Below are positions 48,094-58,960 of a stretch of 64,000 bases of DNA, piece after piece. Made by a program: the position numbers and the translations under genes. The notes under the pieces were generated by a model that saw only the letters and a list, made by a program, of their open reading frames with translations, was not told the origin of the DNA and made no database searches. This DNA comes from Oikopleura dioica (taxonomy: Eukaryota; Chordata; Appendicularia; Copelata; Oikopleuridae): positions 12,343,001 through 12,407,000 of the forward strand of contig OU015567.1 of NCBI GenBank assembly GCA_907165135.1, read 5' to 3'. Every line of letters starts with the position of its first letter. Within the stretch, counting starts at the first letter, position 1.

Positions 48094-51040
48094 AAAGATC
48101 GAAGCGAAGGAGCCTGCTTGGTTAAAACAAACAAAAATGATTACCGATAGTACCTACTAGAAAGAGTTTAATCTGCTGGAAACGATAACACATACATGCA
48201 TCGAATGTCTGCCAAGTCATTGTTTTTCCCTAATTCTGATGCCCCCATTTTTTCTAAAACAATTAATCACGTTAATTCGCCCCTTCCTCTTCTTTTGCCC
48301 TTGATACCCTTAAGGGTAGACTCCCCTTGTTGCGCAGCAAGACGAAAACGGACACGAGGGGATGACTCGATTGCTCAGCCTTTTTGTGTTTGATTTTTTG
48401 AGTTCTCTTCCTTGATTTCAATCTATGGATTTGCATATACTTTAGTCTGTTTATAACCCCCACTGTAAATTCTAAAGAGGGTATCAAATATTCTCTTTGC
48501 CTTACTAAATATGCCTTCAGTGTAAAAATACTTGTTCTTGTGAAAAATCTGCCGCTGGCGGCGCTCTAAAATCGCGCAAAATTTGAAATTGAAATTTCAA
48601 GACTCGCCTTTTTAGAATAATAGTTTTTTCTAGCTTGATGTATCAATTTTGATTATTTTCTGTTTTTGCATTTATATATATCTATTTGCATAATATATAT
48701 ACATTGTAAACATAAATTCTTGTCGATTTTATATATAAAAGGGCTCCTCCTTATTTTCATTTCATTTTGCGGCGCAATGGTGTGTTTAGGGTTAATTTTT
48801 CCCAAATCGATTTTCCGCGTTCTCTCCTGCCGCATTACTATCTGAAATTTACAATTACAGTAACCCAGTTTGCTTGAATGCTTTCTGAACCATTCCAAAC
48901 GAGTTCTGTTTCCAAAAAATTAAGAAAAACAAACTGCGGCTCGAGCGTTCGCTTTGAGATAGCTCAACAAAGTGACTCCAACTTAATCCTGCCTTCTTTA
49001 CATTTTGTTCGTTGACTGTAATTCTGCTCTGAATTTTCTTCTTTCTTGGGCTATTTACATTTTAATTTTATTCTTCGTTCTCTTATTTACTTCATACTTT
49101 AATTTTATCTATTCAACCGTTTGTTCCCGACACAAATCGAAGGAAAACCAAAAATCATAAAATCTTCATTGTGAATTTGACTAAATTTGTAAATCAGATC
49201 ACACTGCCTTTTTTTTCTTTCACGGACACTTATTCCAGAAATCGTAAAATCAAAAAAACCCTTCTTTCAAAAACCCATTCTTAAAAATGTGCAATCTTTC
49301 GAAAAAAAAAGAAGAAAAATAAAAGAAACATTTATCCAGTTTTATTCCTAAACCATTCTTTTTTCAGTTTTTATAATTATTCCAACGTTTTTTGTTTTAA
49401 AACTCTTAAGTTACCTACTCCCTGTTTTAAGTTTATAGAGCTTCTTTACGGGCTGCTGATGCTTTTTCGCCTGTTATATGTAGAAATTTTTTTGATGACA
49501 AGGTTTCCTAGATGACAACTCAGGGTCTTCAGTTTTTATATTGCATTTCTGATGACAATAATAATACCGCGGCAAATTCTTCAGTAGACTAATAAGTGAG
49601 ATATTGTTAATTTTCTGTAAGTGATGACTGTAATAAACTAATACAGGGGTCCCCATTTTAACGGACTTAAAATCTCTGAGATGGTGCCCATCTTGGCAAT
49701 TTTTCTTGCTGCAGGTTAACATTATTTCCGAAATAATTTTATTAAATCCGTTAAAATGGGGGCATCCTAGAGAAACATTTAGAATCATTCAATTCATTCA
49801 TGATTTTAGTTTAGGTTTTCTTTTTGACTTTATCTTTTGGAGTCAAATTTAGCTTGAGAAAAGCATCAGCAGAGCGGAAATGCAGCTCTCCAGTATTATT
49901 ATCATTTTTGTCCATTTTTCATTCAACATCCAACTTCTCTTATAATCTCCTATTCATCCCTTTTTTCTTACTTTTTCCATAACTTTCAATCCGTTTGTAT
50001 GTCTAGTTCAAAGGTCCGTATGGATAAAAGCAAAGTAAAATATAAACAGCAATATAAAAATCAATGTGTCAAATTTTATTATTTACTGCGCAATTCAATT
50101 TTCAAAAATGTGAGATTAAGGTTTTATGAGCTCTAGTACCTAGTAGTAAGTTATCGAGGCTACTATTCATCAGCTTTAACCAGAGGTAATTTTTAACAAA
50201 GTGATGTTTTTTAGAATGGACTTTTTCGGTTATGAAATCGTCAATAAATAACAGTAAACAGGTACGTCTTTTTACGCAAATTGAAACTTCTCGCAAATGG
50301 CAAATTTTCATGGAAGGAAAAATTAAGGGTCTAACCTCAATTAGGGAAAAATTAATAAAAGAAAAACTCGTCAGAAGAACATTTTATTAGCTTCGTTCTA
50401 TTTTATTTGCCAAGATTTAATTTGAATCGATTTTATTTGACTAAATCCACTTCAAGTCTGTTTTTCGCCAAAAGCTCTTTTGTGACCATGTTATTTGCAG
50501 AGTTCGAAATTCTAGTTTTCGTCAGATCGACAAGATACTAATAAATAACAGTGAGTCAGTCGAGCCATCTTCAGAAATATTTGGCATTCTTTCTTTTTTC
50601 TATTATTTTTTCTGCACTCCACAGAAAAGGGGGCGCGTGCCTGGGCGATCAAGACGAAAACACATGAAAAAAGTGGATAAAGAACAAAAAAGACTAACAT
50701 CGAGATTAGAATGAGCCAAGTCCGCCAGAGCAAGTCAGATAACTCCTTGAGGAAGGAAGATCACGAAGATGGAGATTTGGCACAGGAACGACTAATTAAA
50801 TCGTTGAAATTCAACTCGTAAAAGAATCGTTATGAAGGTCACTCAGACAAGTTAGAAGTTACGCAACCATTATTCGTACAAAAGGTCTGAAAAAGCGAGT
50901 TGTCAATACTGACTTTCGATTAAATCAGCATTTTTATGAATTAATATTTGTTCAGAGCTCGCTTTTTCGATATTATCCAATTTTTCTTTATAAATAGCAA
51001 TAACGTATTGCAATAATTGTGCATCAAAGATGATGAAACC
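48094..51040. other. Long AT-rich non-coding region
   Basis: Nearly 3 kb without a supported gene. The first part is the CNOT6 3' region. Many T-rich tracts occur. A short perfect-type hairpin is noted separately at 49651-49761. The minus frame at 50512-50733 has hydrophobic residues but no coding signals. Confidence 0.45.
49651..49761. repeat. Short inverted repeat (hairpin)
   Basis: CCCCATTTTAACGGACTTAA at 49651-49670 is inverted at 49742-49761 with one mismatch; the loop is about 70 bases. It may be a small MITE or a structured 3' element. Confidence 0.65.
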
Positions 51041-51772
51041 TTTAATCAGAGTTTGAAATTTTCGTGACTCGCGAGCGGCTCACTTGAGAGCGAGCGAGCA
51101 CGAGCATGATGCTCTTTGTGCTCCCGAGCACATTTATTTCAGGGCTCGTGCTCTTTGCGCTCGCGAGCGCATTTCATTTCGCGCTCTCGCTCTCTTGGCT
51201 CTCGAGCACTGGTCGAATCGTGCTCTCGCTCGATCGGCTCTCGAGCTGAAAAATCTGACTCGCGAGCAGCTTTCAAGGGCCTTAAATGATTCGGCGGCCC
51301 CGTGACTAATTCCATATGAGTCCCTGTCACAGGAGTTAGCACCTCGCGGTGGGCATGTTTTATCTGTTTACTCTCGGCTTTTCGCATTCTGCTGCCGAGA
51401 TTACAGACCTAATGAAGCTTACATAAAACCGAAAACAACAGAAATAGATTCTCAAAGAAATTTATTTATGAAAGTGAATAATTATGCGAAAAAAATATTC
51501 TTTTAATTTTGCTCGCGAGCCGCTCGTGAGTCAATTCCATGGCGAGCACGAGAGCAGCCGCTCCCGCTCGTCTAGCTCCCGAGCATTGCCGACATATGCG
51601 CTCGTGCTCTCTGCGCTCGCGAGCGGTTTCAAATTTGGGCTCGTGCTCTTTTGGCTCTCGAGCCAACTCATTTTCATGCTCCCGCTCCCCTGCTCTCAGA
51701 GCAATGATAAATTTTTGCTCTCGCTCTTTTCGCTCGCGAGCATTTGCGAGCATTTCAAACTCTGCCTTTAAT
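51041..51772. mobile_element. GAGC-rich repeat element with terminal inverted repeats
   Basis: The ends TTTAATCAGAGTTTGAAAT (51041-51059) and ATTTCAAACTCTGCCTTTAAT (51752-51772) are inverted. Next to each is a block (51064-51270 and 51515-51750) made of irregular repeats of about 40-50 bases built on GCTCGTGCTCTTTGCGCTCGCGAGC, full of small palindromes such as GCTCGCGAGC. The central 240 bases are unique. No coding capacity is seen. It looks like a non-autonomous transposon with expanded subterminal repeats, as in foldback elements. Confidence 0.72.
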
Positions 51773-53423
51773 CATAAAGTCTTTCCAATTATAGTCATTG
51801 GAAGTGGGTTATTTCAACTTTTTTCGTATGATAAATACTGGTACAGTGTTGGTCGAACTGGTATTGCTAGGTTTTTCTTTATATCTTATTGACTGATTGT
51901 TTTTCTTTGTCAATCTTGATGACTCTAACAAAAAAGGTCGTTATGTAACTAGTAGCTTGTTTGACTGGGCTAAATAGCGATGATCGCCCTTTTATGACTG
52001 TAGCAATTAAGCGCTGCCATTAATTAGGCGAGTATAAGTGCGAGAAGCAAGGCTGGAAGCATGGATCAATGGAGCGCGGCCTCAACGACGGCTCCACGGG
52101 ATCGACAATCAGCCGCAGTCAAGAGATAGAAGACCTCACGGTAGGAGCATTCTGATCCATTGATGATGCTTGTTTTACATCGAAAATGCGCTTTAGGGCA
52201 AGATATTCAACGATCATCTTTTTGGAATTTCGAAATTGAATTATTATTAGTAGCATTTTATTGACAAGAGAATTGCTAATTTCAACTGAGAATAACTGAC
52301 TATTTAGACGATTCTTCAAACATGTGGATATGTAAGCATCAGTAGAGAAAGCAAAAACAAAAAATAAAACAAGAATCAGAGGCTTTTAGTACCCTAGAAA
52401 ACTGATAATCAGATCAAACTAACAACTTACAAAAGATTAACAAAGAATTTTAATCCCATATTTACCCGTTATTCGTGTATATTCTCAAATATTTGGCGAA
52501 CACACGAACTGAGCAGGGGTCAACAGTTGACTCAACTCAAAGCTAGTGTATTTTTGTAAAAATTTGAACGCTAGTTTTTCAGAAAACCGACAATTCTTCA
52601 CAAAACCGCTTGTCCAGCTCTCTTTCTGACTCAGGTAAGCCACTGTAGTAGTACGGGTACTGACTGACTTGAAAACATAAAAATCTAAACATGGCCTTAG
52701 GCGTGTTGCTAAGCCTTCTTTGTGTCATTAGCACCCCTTTTTCATTTTCCCATTTCTCTCATTTTTGTATCCTGACCTGGCCCAACTTTCAAAAAGTCTC
52801 TTCTTTTTCTATAAAAAGAGCCACTTACGAGTATTACTCATGTCAAAGTGATATACAAGAGGTCTTCAGAATCCACAAGAAAGACAAGAATAATCTTTTG
52901 ATAAAGAAGTAGAGCGCGAGAGCTTTTTTTCATAATCGCGCAACAGAGAAAGAGAAAGAAATCGAAGCATGAAGTCCATGCTCAAGTTGCTGCCGCATCT
53001 GAGGCCTGACAGTCAAAGGGTAGGTTTGAAATCATAAAGGAGTACGTCTTCTTCGGGCATTCAAATTTACTCCGCTTTAGAATTTAACTAATATTTACTT
53101 CGTAAAGCTTAAAGTTCATTCTGAAAGTAACATCGTCTAAATTTGCCAAATATGATTCTTGCAAGGGCGTGAAGGGTGAGTAAAGTGCGAAACAAATTAG
53201 ACTTTTGAACCTTACGGCCCATTTTTTCGATCATATGATCGTTTAAAATCAATTCTAAATGTCAATCCTTCATCAGAAACTCAATGAGTGGCTCGCCAAA
53301 AGAATCGAAAAAGAAAGCCAGATCAGTTTCGGAATCCAACCACAGTCACGTTTTAGAATTTTTTCTATATTTTCTGTCGTTGATTTTCCTCTCTAAAACA
53401 CTTGAAACAGACGGCGACATTCC
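51773..53423. other. Upstream region of AMPK gamma, possible alternative first exons
   Basis: Mostly non-coding. Two short frames end at good GT donors and could be alternative first exons: MERGLNDGSTGSTISRSQEI... ending near 52140, and MKSMLKLLPHLRPDSQR ending near 53020. Neither could be proven in phase. Confidence 0.4.
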
Positions 53424-55103
53424 ATGCGTGAGTCTGCCTCCTCCAGCGCTTCTTCTTCAAAGTCAAATACAAAAGGCCTTTTGGGTTCATGCTCATCAAT
53501 ACTTCTGAAGCATTCTCGGTTTTATTTGTTTCAATCTTTTGAATCCGAACAAGTGCGTCCACGGCGAATGTCAAGTTCAGAAGCAGAAGGAGTTCCTCTT
53601 ATCATTCCGCAAATTCATCGACTGACATTACCGACTGGAAAGGCTCCAAAAAGTATCTGAACAGATTTTTTTCAGTCAGTCAGTACCGAAAAATTGATTC
53701 CGAGCGTTGATTTATCGAGTTAATGCTTCATTTGTAGAAAACGAGTCAGCTGATGAAGTTAAATCAAGCACAAGTTCGACATATTCTGACCACCCACCCA
53801 CTCTCGCTCTGAGCAGTTCTAGCGATAATCTCATGTCAAGTAAGTCTGCGTTAATTCATGCTTATTTTTATCTTCGAAATAAAAATTGACCTATCTTCAG
53901 AATCTCCCGATGAGGACATCCATGTCTACGCCAACTTCATGAAGGAGCATGATTGCTACTCACTTATTCCTACTTCCTCAAAGATTGTCATTTTCGATAC
54001 TCGCTTGCCCGTCAAGAAGGCCTTTTTTGCGCTGGTTGCAAATGGTTTGAGGGCAGCGCCACTATGGGACTCTGATCAGGGTCAGTTTGTTGGCATGTTG
54101 ACTATTTCCGACTTCATTAGGTACTGTCTTATCGACCCCATAACCCAAGTTTTTTTTACCCTTATCTAATTGGTATTTTTAGTATTCTTCAAACATATTA
54201 CCGATCGCCAATGCGCAGGATGCATGAGCTCGAAGACCATTTAATCGAAACCTGGAGAAAACTTCTATTAGAGCGTAAACTCGCCAAACCAGACGAACGG
54301 CCCACTTTATCAAAGAATATTGGCATGGTTCAGATCGGACCTGATGCTAGGTAATCAGTTCTCCACTAACTAGACTGTAATTGAGTTTCAGCTTATTTGA
54401 AGGATTGGAAATGCTAGTAAAGAATAAGATTCACAGGTTACCGATCATCGACCCCAAATCTGGAAATGCTTTGTATATTTTAACGCACAAGAGGATACTG
54501 AGATTTCTTTCATTTTGCGTAAGTGCACTTATACATATTTCTTGGTCAATCCGTTAAGTTCGAATCGCCCGACGTAAAAATGCCCAGCTTTATGAAGAAA
54601 ACGCTAGAAGAGACGCAGATTGGAACGTTTGGCAAGATCCACACGATTCAACCGTCGACGCCAGTTATCGCAGCTCTTTGCTTATTCGTTGAAAATAGAG
54701 TGTCAGCTTTGCCAATCGTAAATGAAAACGGAGAAGTGATTGATATTTATGCCAAATTTGATGCAATCGTAAGCCACAAAATGAGTCTAACTAGTATTGA
54801 TTTTTCCCTAGAACTTAGCCGCAACGCGATCGTATCATAACCTCGATGTCACAGTTCAAGACGCGCTTAGTCACAGAGAGGGAAGACCAGAAGGTGTTAC
54901 TACATGTGTCCTCTCAAATACCGTAGAAGAAATAACAAAGAAACTTGTAAAAGCCGAGGTAAGCGGCCCACCAACTTTGTCGTTTACCAAAATCTTAGGT
55001 TCACCGCTTGGTGGTAGTCAACGCAGAAAAGCAACCGATCGGTATTCTATCGCTATCGGATTTACTGTCGAAAATTGTCTTGGCGCCAGAGAAATTAAAC
55101 TAA
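53424..55103 (+). CDS. 5'-AMP-activated protein kinase gamma subunit
   Basis: The regulatory gamma subunit of AMPK binds AMP, ADP and ATP in four CBS repeats. A Ser-rich N-terminal extension ([15 protein letters not shown], then [12 protein letters not shown]) is joined by short introns to the conserved core: [39 protein letters not shown] with [10 protein letters not shown] (CBS1), [37 protein letters not shown] with KRILRFL (CBS2), [38 protein letters not shown] (CBS3), [12 protein letters not shown] and [20 protein letters not shown] (CBS4). It ends at 55103. I chose ATG 53424 because TTGAAACAG ends 15 bases before it and the upstream frame does not join in phase. The insert [20 protein letters not shown] is longer than in human. 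Confidence 0.93.
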
Positions 55104-55270
55104 AACGAAACTTTCTATAAATACTGCTTTCAATGTATTGTATCTTGAACCATTTGTTGAAAATATACTGATAACTTCTTTCATTCAAAAATACGAAAGT
55201 GTTTATTTTTTTAGCAGTGAAGGTATTACTGGCAGTTGTTGAATAAATATCAAATTTGCAAGATTTAGGT

Positions 55271-56579
55271 TTATACAAAGTCGTAGAATTCTTCTGAAAT
55301 TGTGTAGCCAAATGCATCGAAATCAGTTTTATATAGCGTGTAAAGGTTTTCTAGCGTATCTCGGCCGATTCCCTTGTAGTATTCTAGCAGGGAGGCATAA
55401 CTACAGATACGGATTGAATCAGACATTTCGGCATCCCGGTGTCGTACGGTATGACTCATACCTTTTTGTTCGGTACCCAGTCGGATACTCTGTTAGCTCG
55501 GAAACATTCATTGCATTCAACACATACTCCACATCGGCATTCAGCGTGTCCATCTTTCCAATAAAATCATATTCAACGGAGCAAAAGTCGCAGAGATACA
55601 TAAACGAGGACCAGTGCCTTTTTCTTTGACCAGGTTGACGCGGCAAACCAGACTCTTTTGTAAGGCTTATTTTCAAGTCGAGAGGTCTGAGCAAGAAATA
55701 TTTTTCAAACATTTATTGAGCCTGTTCCTATGAGATTTCTCACAAATTTGTGAAACTGCTCATGTTTCCAATTTTCGTCCTTGAACTCGGGCTTGCTCTC
55801 GTACAGTTTTTCGACCTTTAGGAATGATGAAATCACGTCGCCGCTAAATGCCAGCTTTGAGGAATGATGCTTACCTTGTCTCTATACGCCGAGAGAAGTC
55901 GCTCAAGCGGGTGCCGAACGAACGAGAATTTATAAAATGTCTCCAGATATTCGATTTGCTTCTCTTTCGGATAGGTGTTGAGATATCTATAGCCATTGTC
56001 ACCCTTTTTGCCATGAGGAGAGTGGATATTTTCCCATTTCATTTTTCCAAAAGTATCGGGTTGAATAAGTTTCAGCAGCGTCTTCTTCCAATTCGTACAG
56101 CCAGTTTTCGGTAGCTCGCAGTATAAAATCTTGTGTCTTTCATCCACCACGAATCGAAGGTTGTATGGCCCGAGTGTTTCTGATTCTACTTTCTCTAAGA
56201 GATGAGTATTGTCTTGATGATCTTCCGGTAAAGAATCACATATTCTTTTCTTTAGCGCTTTTCTTTCGGTATAAATTTTCTCCCAATCGAAGAGGTCCAA
56301 ATGTTCAGTCTCTGTCGACGTTCCAAGAGGGTCTTCTCTAAATAAACTTAAAAAGAATGCAAACTTTCACGAATCTCCGATCATTTACAAAATTAACCGG
56401 TGTTTTTAGTCACGGTAAATTCCCCTCCAGCGCACTTACAAAAATGATTTTTTCTTCACGGTGACCGGGTTTCTGAACGCTTCATAGCCGAGTATTTTCT
56501 CTAGGTCCCCGATGTAGAAAAATGCCACAAGGAAAAATAAGAGGCCGAGAAAAACGTGGATTTTATCTGCTTTTGACAT
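55271..56579 (-). CDS. Carbohydrate sulfotransferase, CHST8-14 type
   Basis: A Golgi type-II sulfotransferase using PAPS. The start MSKADKIHVFLGLLFFLVAF gives a short cytoplasmic tail and signal anchor. The stem contains DWEKIYTERKALKKRICDSL. Motifs: LYCELPKTGCTNWKKTL is the 5'-phosphosulfate loop, and KFSFVRHPLERLLSAYRDK is the 3'-phosphate site, both typical of the HNK-1/chondroitin/dermatan sulfotransferase family. Then HWSSFMYLCDFCSVEYDFIG, with the conserved CxxC-type pair, and the C-terminal LENLYTLYKTDFDAFGY. Introns are about 45-60 nt. Acceptor sugar cannot be predicted. A second, different sulfotransferase is at 61366-62676. Confidence 0.88.
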
Positions 56580-57136
56580 TGTGAGGAATCTCTGGTTTTG
56601 TTGAGGAGCGCTTGTTTTGACCTTTCGGAAAGGGATGAATACCGACCAGTTCACCCTCTGGGCATTAGAAGCGTAACGCATCGTGTTATTTTTCTCCGAG
56701 GAGTTTTCATGAAATTAGTTTGTTCCCTTCACGCAATAAGTTTTATATTTTATCTGCATCGTTTTCAAATTTCTAGTCAACTTCGATTTTTAATCCTATT
56801 TTCCGAATACCCTTGAACACACGTGACGCGCAGACTCGTATAATTTCATTTACTGGATTCCTTCTAACTCTGAAGAAATTCACTTCTACGCGACTTGATT
56901 CTGTTGTTATTTCAAATTGAAATTTGGAAATTCCAATTGTTAGAAACAAAGTTCGACAAGTGAGCTGGACAGAAGAAAAAAGGTTTTGTTTTACTTTTGT
57001 GTCAGCTCCGGATATTTTGCAACAGCTTATCAGTAGCTGCCTGGAGTACTGGGCAAATACACTTGAGTAATCATGGTCGCTGTTTTAGAACGAGGAGTTT
57101 CGCGAAATTTATTCTCAATTTCAGAACACTGACAGA
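56580..57136. other. Intergenic
   Basis: Upstream side of the sulfotransferase and 3' flank of the small peptide gene. No supported exon. Confidence 0.4.
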
Positions 57137-57413
57137 TCAGAACCAGTACATGTAGTCACTGGGGTTGCCCCTCACTTCCATCTGCCGCTGGTAAAAATTT
57201 CTTGGTCGAGCGGAAGGCGGTGGACTTTTGAGACTCACATCTTGTGAGAATGTAGCGAGTTCTGGTTGGGAGAGAAATTTTTCAAGTGCTTCTTGTAGGC
57301 TTCCTAAAGTAATAGCTTTTTGAGACGTTCAAACTTTTTGTATTTTTAATGAAAACTTCTTCTATCTTACCATGGACTTGAGCCCCAATTGCAAGAACAA
57401 ATAAAAATCTCAT
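57137..57413 (-). CDS. Small secreted peptide, 69 aa, ending YMYWF
   Basis: Two minus-strand exons, 57371-57413 and 57137-57303, join across a 67-nt GT-AG intron in phase 1 to 69 residues. MRFLFVLAIGAQVHG is a signal peptide. The mature part has an acidic helix (SLQEALEKFLSQPELATF), a proline stretch (KSPPPSARPR) and an aromatic end (NPSDYMYWF). TATAAAAG lies on this strand at 57458-57465, 45 bases before the start. There is no Arg-Arg or Lys-Arg cleavage pair and no cysteine. I know no homologue. Confidence 0.65.
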
Positions 57414-57457
57414 TTCTTATTTCGTTTCCTTTATCTTAATTGGAAAACGGTCTGGTC

Positions 57458-57465
57458 CTTTTATA
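57458..57465 (-). promoter_or_regulatory. TATA box of the 69-aa peptide gene
   Basis: TATAAAAG on the minus strand, 45 bases upstream of ATG 57413. Confidence 0.55.
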
Positions 57466-57705
57466 GTCTCCAGACATCTTGTGGCGATCCAGTGAATAAT
57501 AGTTGCTTATTTATTTATAAAAGAAAAGTATCCCTACTTAGCCCGATATTGAAACTTTTGACTTGCTGAATTTAAATTGAATTTGGCGGAGACCGAAGCA
57601 ATTCTTTAGCTTTCAATAATTTATAAATAATCTTAAATTTGAAGAAGACACATACGGCGGTGTGAATTTATTAATTTTGTCTGTCAGGCTTTTCTCGATC
57701 GCTTT

Positions 57706-58916
57706 TTAGATCACAGATTCTGCTTCTTCGTCTTCTAAAATTTCATAAAAATGCTCCGGCGGGGTCGCCTGAAAACAGCTGCCATAATGTCTTGCTATCA
57801 GCAAGAAATTGAACATCATCATTGGAAGAAGCCAAAGAAAAATTTGGCTGATTTCTACTCCCCTCACGCGCTTGTTGTATCTTAATTTTTGATTTGGTCG
57901 TGTTTTTTGTATAAACTCACTGATTGAAGTCATAGTCGGAAAGAATATTTATCTTCCGGAGCAGCAGCATCAAACTAGAATATTTTTAATTAATTAGAAA
58001 GAGAAAAAACTATGCTTGGGTCGACAAAGGTCATCATTGAAGCTCCCTTTGGGCCGACTAATCTTTTCTTTGATTCACAGACTTACCATAAAATGATGCA
58101 GACAAAATACCACAATGGGATGATCCAACTTTTCAAATAAAGAATCTCCCCGTTCGGAGTTCTTCTAATAAGCACAAAAATAACGAGCCCTAGAACCAAA
58201 TGCAACGAATAAAGAACGCATGTAAAATGCCAGAAGAGTAGCGAGGGCGCGAGATCTTCTGGCGAATGGGAAATCTTGAGCCCTTGGAATTCTATGAAGT
58301 GACCGACGCGGCCTGTTTCGAGGTTAAAATGACTTCAGCGCGGGTTCTAGCCGTTTTTATGGTAAAAATTTATGTTCCGATCTAACTATCGATAATATCT
58401 TTGGACGAACAAGGTGTTCAGAAAAGACGTCTTTTCGTTAGACAATTATTCGAAATCGAATTATTTCTTCTTTTTTTAATTCAATGCGCCTTCGATTTTC
58501 AATGCTCTTCCTGTTACCACTGCCAATAACAAGGATAATGTAGTGTAAGGAAACCATTTACGCCAATTGGCCTTGTAAAAATCCATTCTGCACTAGTTCT
58601 CTATTTCGCTGAATAATTATCAGATTTGATTTATTCCGAAAGAACGCGTAATTACGCAAATAGAGCGTAAACGCTCCGTTTGTTTGAGCCCCAGAAGTGT
58701 CCATTTCTACTTCTATTTTCAAGTCTGGTACTTTTTAACGCACTGATCCAAGTGTCGATTGAAATATGAGCTGTGGAAGTTGTCCCACGAAATTGAGATC
58801 GCTGACTCTCGCCGATTCTTCATAAAAATCAAATCTTCTTTTTCTCCGTCAATTTTTCGAGGATCGCGGCGGTGGCGCTCGCGAGCAATCATGAAATTTT
58901 CCACCTTGAAAAGCAT
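57706..58916 (-). CDS. Three-pass membrane protein, 213 aa (uncharacterised)
   Basis: Four minus-strand exons, 58732-58916, 58087-58332, 57921-57974 and 57706-57862, join with agreeing phases (2, 2, 2) to 213 residues. The first exon is basic and soluble (MLFKVENFMIARERHRRDPR, then SWDNFHSSYFNRHLDQC). The second has FIEFQGLKISHSPEDLAP and a helix SLLFWHFTCVLYSLHLVLGL. Then come IIPLWYFVCIILCLMLLL and, after a short loop, ISQIFLWLLPMMMFNFLLIA. The C-tail is acidic (EILEDEEAESVI). Three helices are therefore likely. I do not recognise the family; the layout vaguely recalls small TMEM proteins. The first intron is 399 nt. The start could lie further upstream. Confidence 0.62.
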
Positions 58917-58960
58917 AACATCCTGGAGGAACTGATCACTTACAGATTTGCTTCTTTTGT

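Noticed and set aside
50512-50733. Minus-strand hydrophobic frame (73 codons)
   Set aside because: No promoter, splice or conservation evidence; it lies in a T-rich desert where such frames arise by chance.
51064-51750. CRISPR-like array of GAGC repeats
   Set aside because: Repeats are irregular and palindromic, spacers are not uniform, and the context is a eukaryotic genome.
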